Assembly: GCA_003446735.1 (NCBI GenBank)
Contig: DMCJ01000142.1
Location: 1 to 13,685 of the forward strand
Source of the DNA: Lachnospiraceae bacterium
GTDB lineage: Bacteria; Bacillota; Clostridia; Lachnospirales; Lachnospiraceae
Reading direction: 5' to 3'
Length of the DNA stretch: 13,685 nucleotides
The position numbers and the translations under genes are program-made. Of this stretch, positions 13,288-13,685 are shown piece by piece. Below the pieces are notes generated by a model, which was given only the letters and a program-made list of their open reading frames with translations, was not told the DNA's origin and ran no database searches. Within the stretch, counting starts at the first letter, position 1. Each line of letters opens with the position of its first letter.

Positions 13288-13685
13288 TTAGAATACGGGT
13301 ACTACCGCTCCCGAATAAGTATTATTGATATATGTCTTTACTTCATCGGTAAGGATAGCTTTCTTTAATGCTTCGGATTTAGCGCTGGTTTCCTCGCCTT
13401 CTCTTACACATACATAGTTGGCATAGGTCTCAGCTGCAAGTGAATCAGCCGCCTCAACTGCGATAGCGGGATCAAGTCCTGCTTCTATAGCATAGTTTCC
13501 GTTTACTACAGCAAAGTCAACATCCTGGATAGACTTGGGAACCTGAGCTGCTTCAAGCTCCTGGATCTCTACATTATGCTCGTTCTCTACGATATCAAGT
13601 GCTGTTGCCTGGATACCAACGCCTTCTTTAAGCTTGATAACGCCTTCAGCTTCAAGTAAGAGAAGAGCTCTTGCTTCGTTTGTGG
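13288..13685 (-). CDS. metQ: MetQ/NlpA-type substrate-binding lipoprotein, 5' end outside window
   Basis: The last 131 residues of a NlpA/MetQ family binding protein; the signal peptide and first lobe lie beyond the right edge (full length is usually about 270 residues). Recognisable are NEARALLLLEAEGVIKLK, VDFAVVNGNYAIEAGLDP (the ligand-pocket NGNYA segment of MetQ) and the ending KAILTDEVKTYINNTYSGAVVPVF. In the cell it would be a membrane-anchored external protein delivering methionine or a related ligand to MetI. It is the promoter-proximal gene seen in this operon, and the operon promoter is not in the window. Conservation of the NGNYA region favours a methionine-like ligand. Confidence 0.92.
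   Translation of the reverse strand, partial: TNEARALLLLEAEGVIKLKEGVGIQATALDIVENEHNVEIQELEAAQVPKSIQDVDFAVVNGNYAIEAGLDPAIAVEAADSLAAETYANYVCVREGEETSAKSEALKKAILTDEVKTYINNTYSGAVVPVF

Overview
The window looks like a chromosomal segment of a low-to-moderate GC Firmicute, most likely a clostridium of the Lachnospiraceae type. This rests on the protein flavour (Tcy-like and MetNIQ transporters, NifU-type scaffold, MccB-like enzyme, HTH plus HipA-like pair), strong GGAGG-type ribosome binding sites and consensus sigma-A promoter elements. The taxonomic call is an inference from remembered family resemblance, not a search. Nearly everything is on the minus strand; one two-gene module is on the plus strand. 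No rRNA, tRNA, CRISPR array or insertion sequence was seen.

Read in the direction of minus-strand transcription (high to low coordinates), the first operon runs from beyond the right edge to 8294: metQ (3' part), an opine dehydrogenase family gene, a class I aminotransferase, metN, metI and an Asp/Glu racemase family gene. A MetNIQ-type importer is therefore interleaved with three amino-acid enzymes, which suggests uptake and interconversion of an opine-like or D-amino-acid compound. This is the strongest candidate for an undescribed metabolic system here.

After a 179-base gap comes a second operon (8114 to 4483): a solute-binding lipoprotein, two membrane permeases and an ATPase of the polar amino acid/cystine type, ending with an L-2-amino-thiazoline-4-carboxylate hydrolase family gene. 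The last four genes overlap by 11 to 14 bases. The hydrolase points to cysteine or a thiazoline precursor as the cargo.

Between 2599 and 4463 lies an accessory island: the broken C-terminal end of a chemotaxis receptor with its own terminator still in place, a plus-strand pair (HTH protein and stand-alone HipA-like kinase) driven by a promoter carrying two identical palindromes 33 bp apart, and a small interrupted minus-strand frame. It looks like a toxin-antitoxin type module that replaced the front of the receptor gene.

The third operon (2402 to the left edge) starts at an exact-consensus promoter and encodes the cysteine desulfurase IscS, the Fe-S scaffold IscU/NifU and a cystathionine gamma-lyase/synthase-like enzyme. 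These link cysteine supply to Fe-S assembly. The non-island genes thus share one theme: import and use of sulfur amino acids and related amino-acid derivatives.
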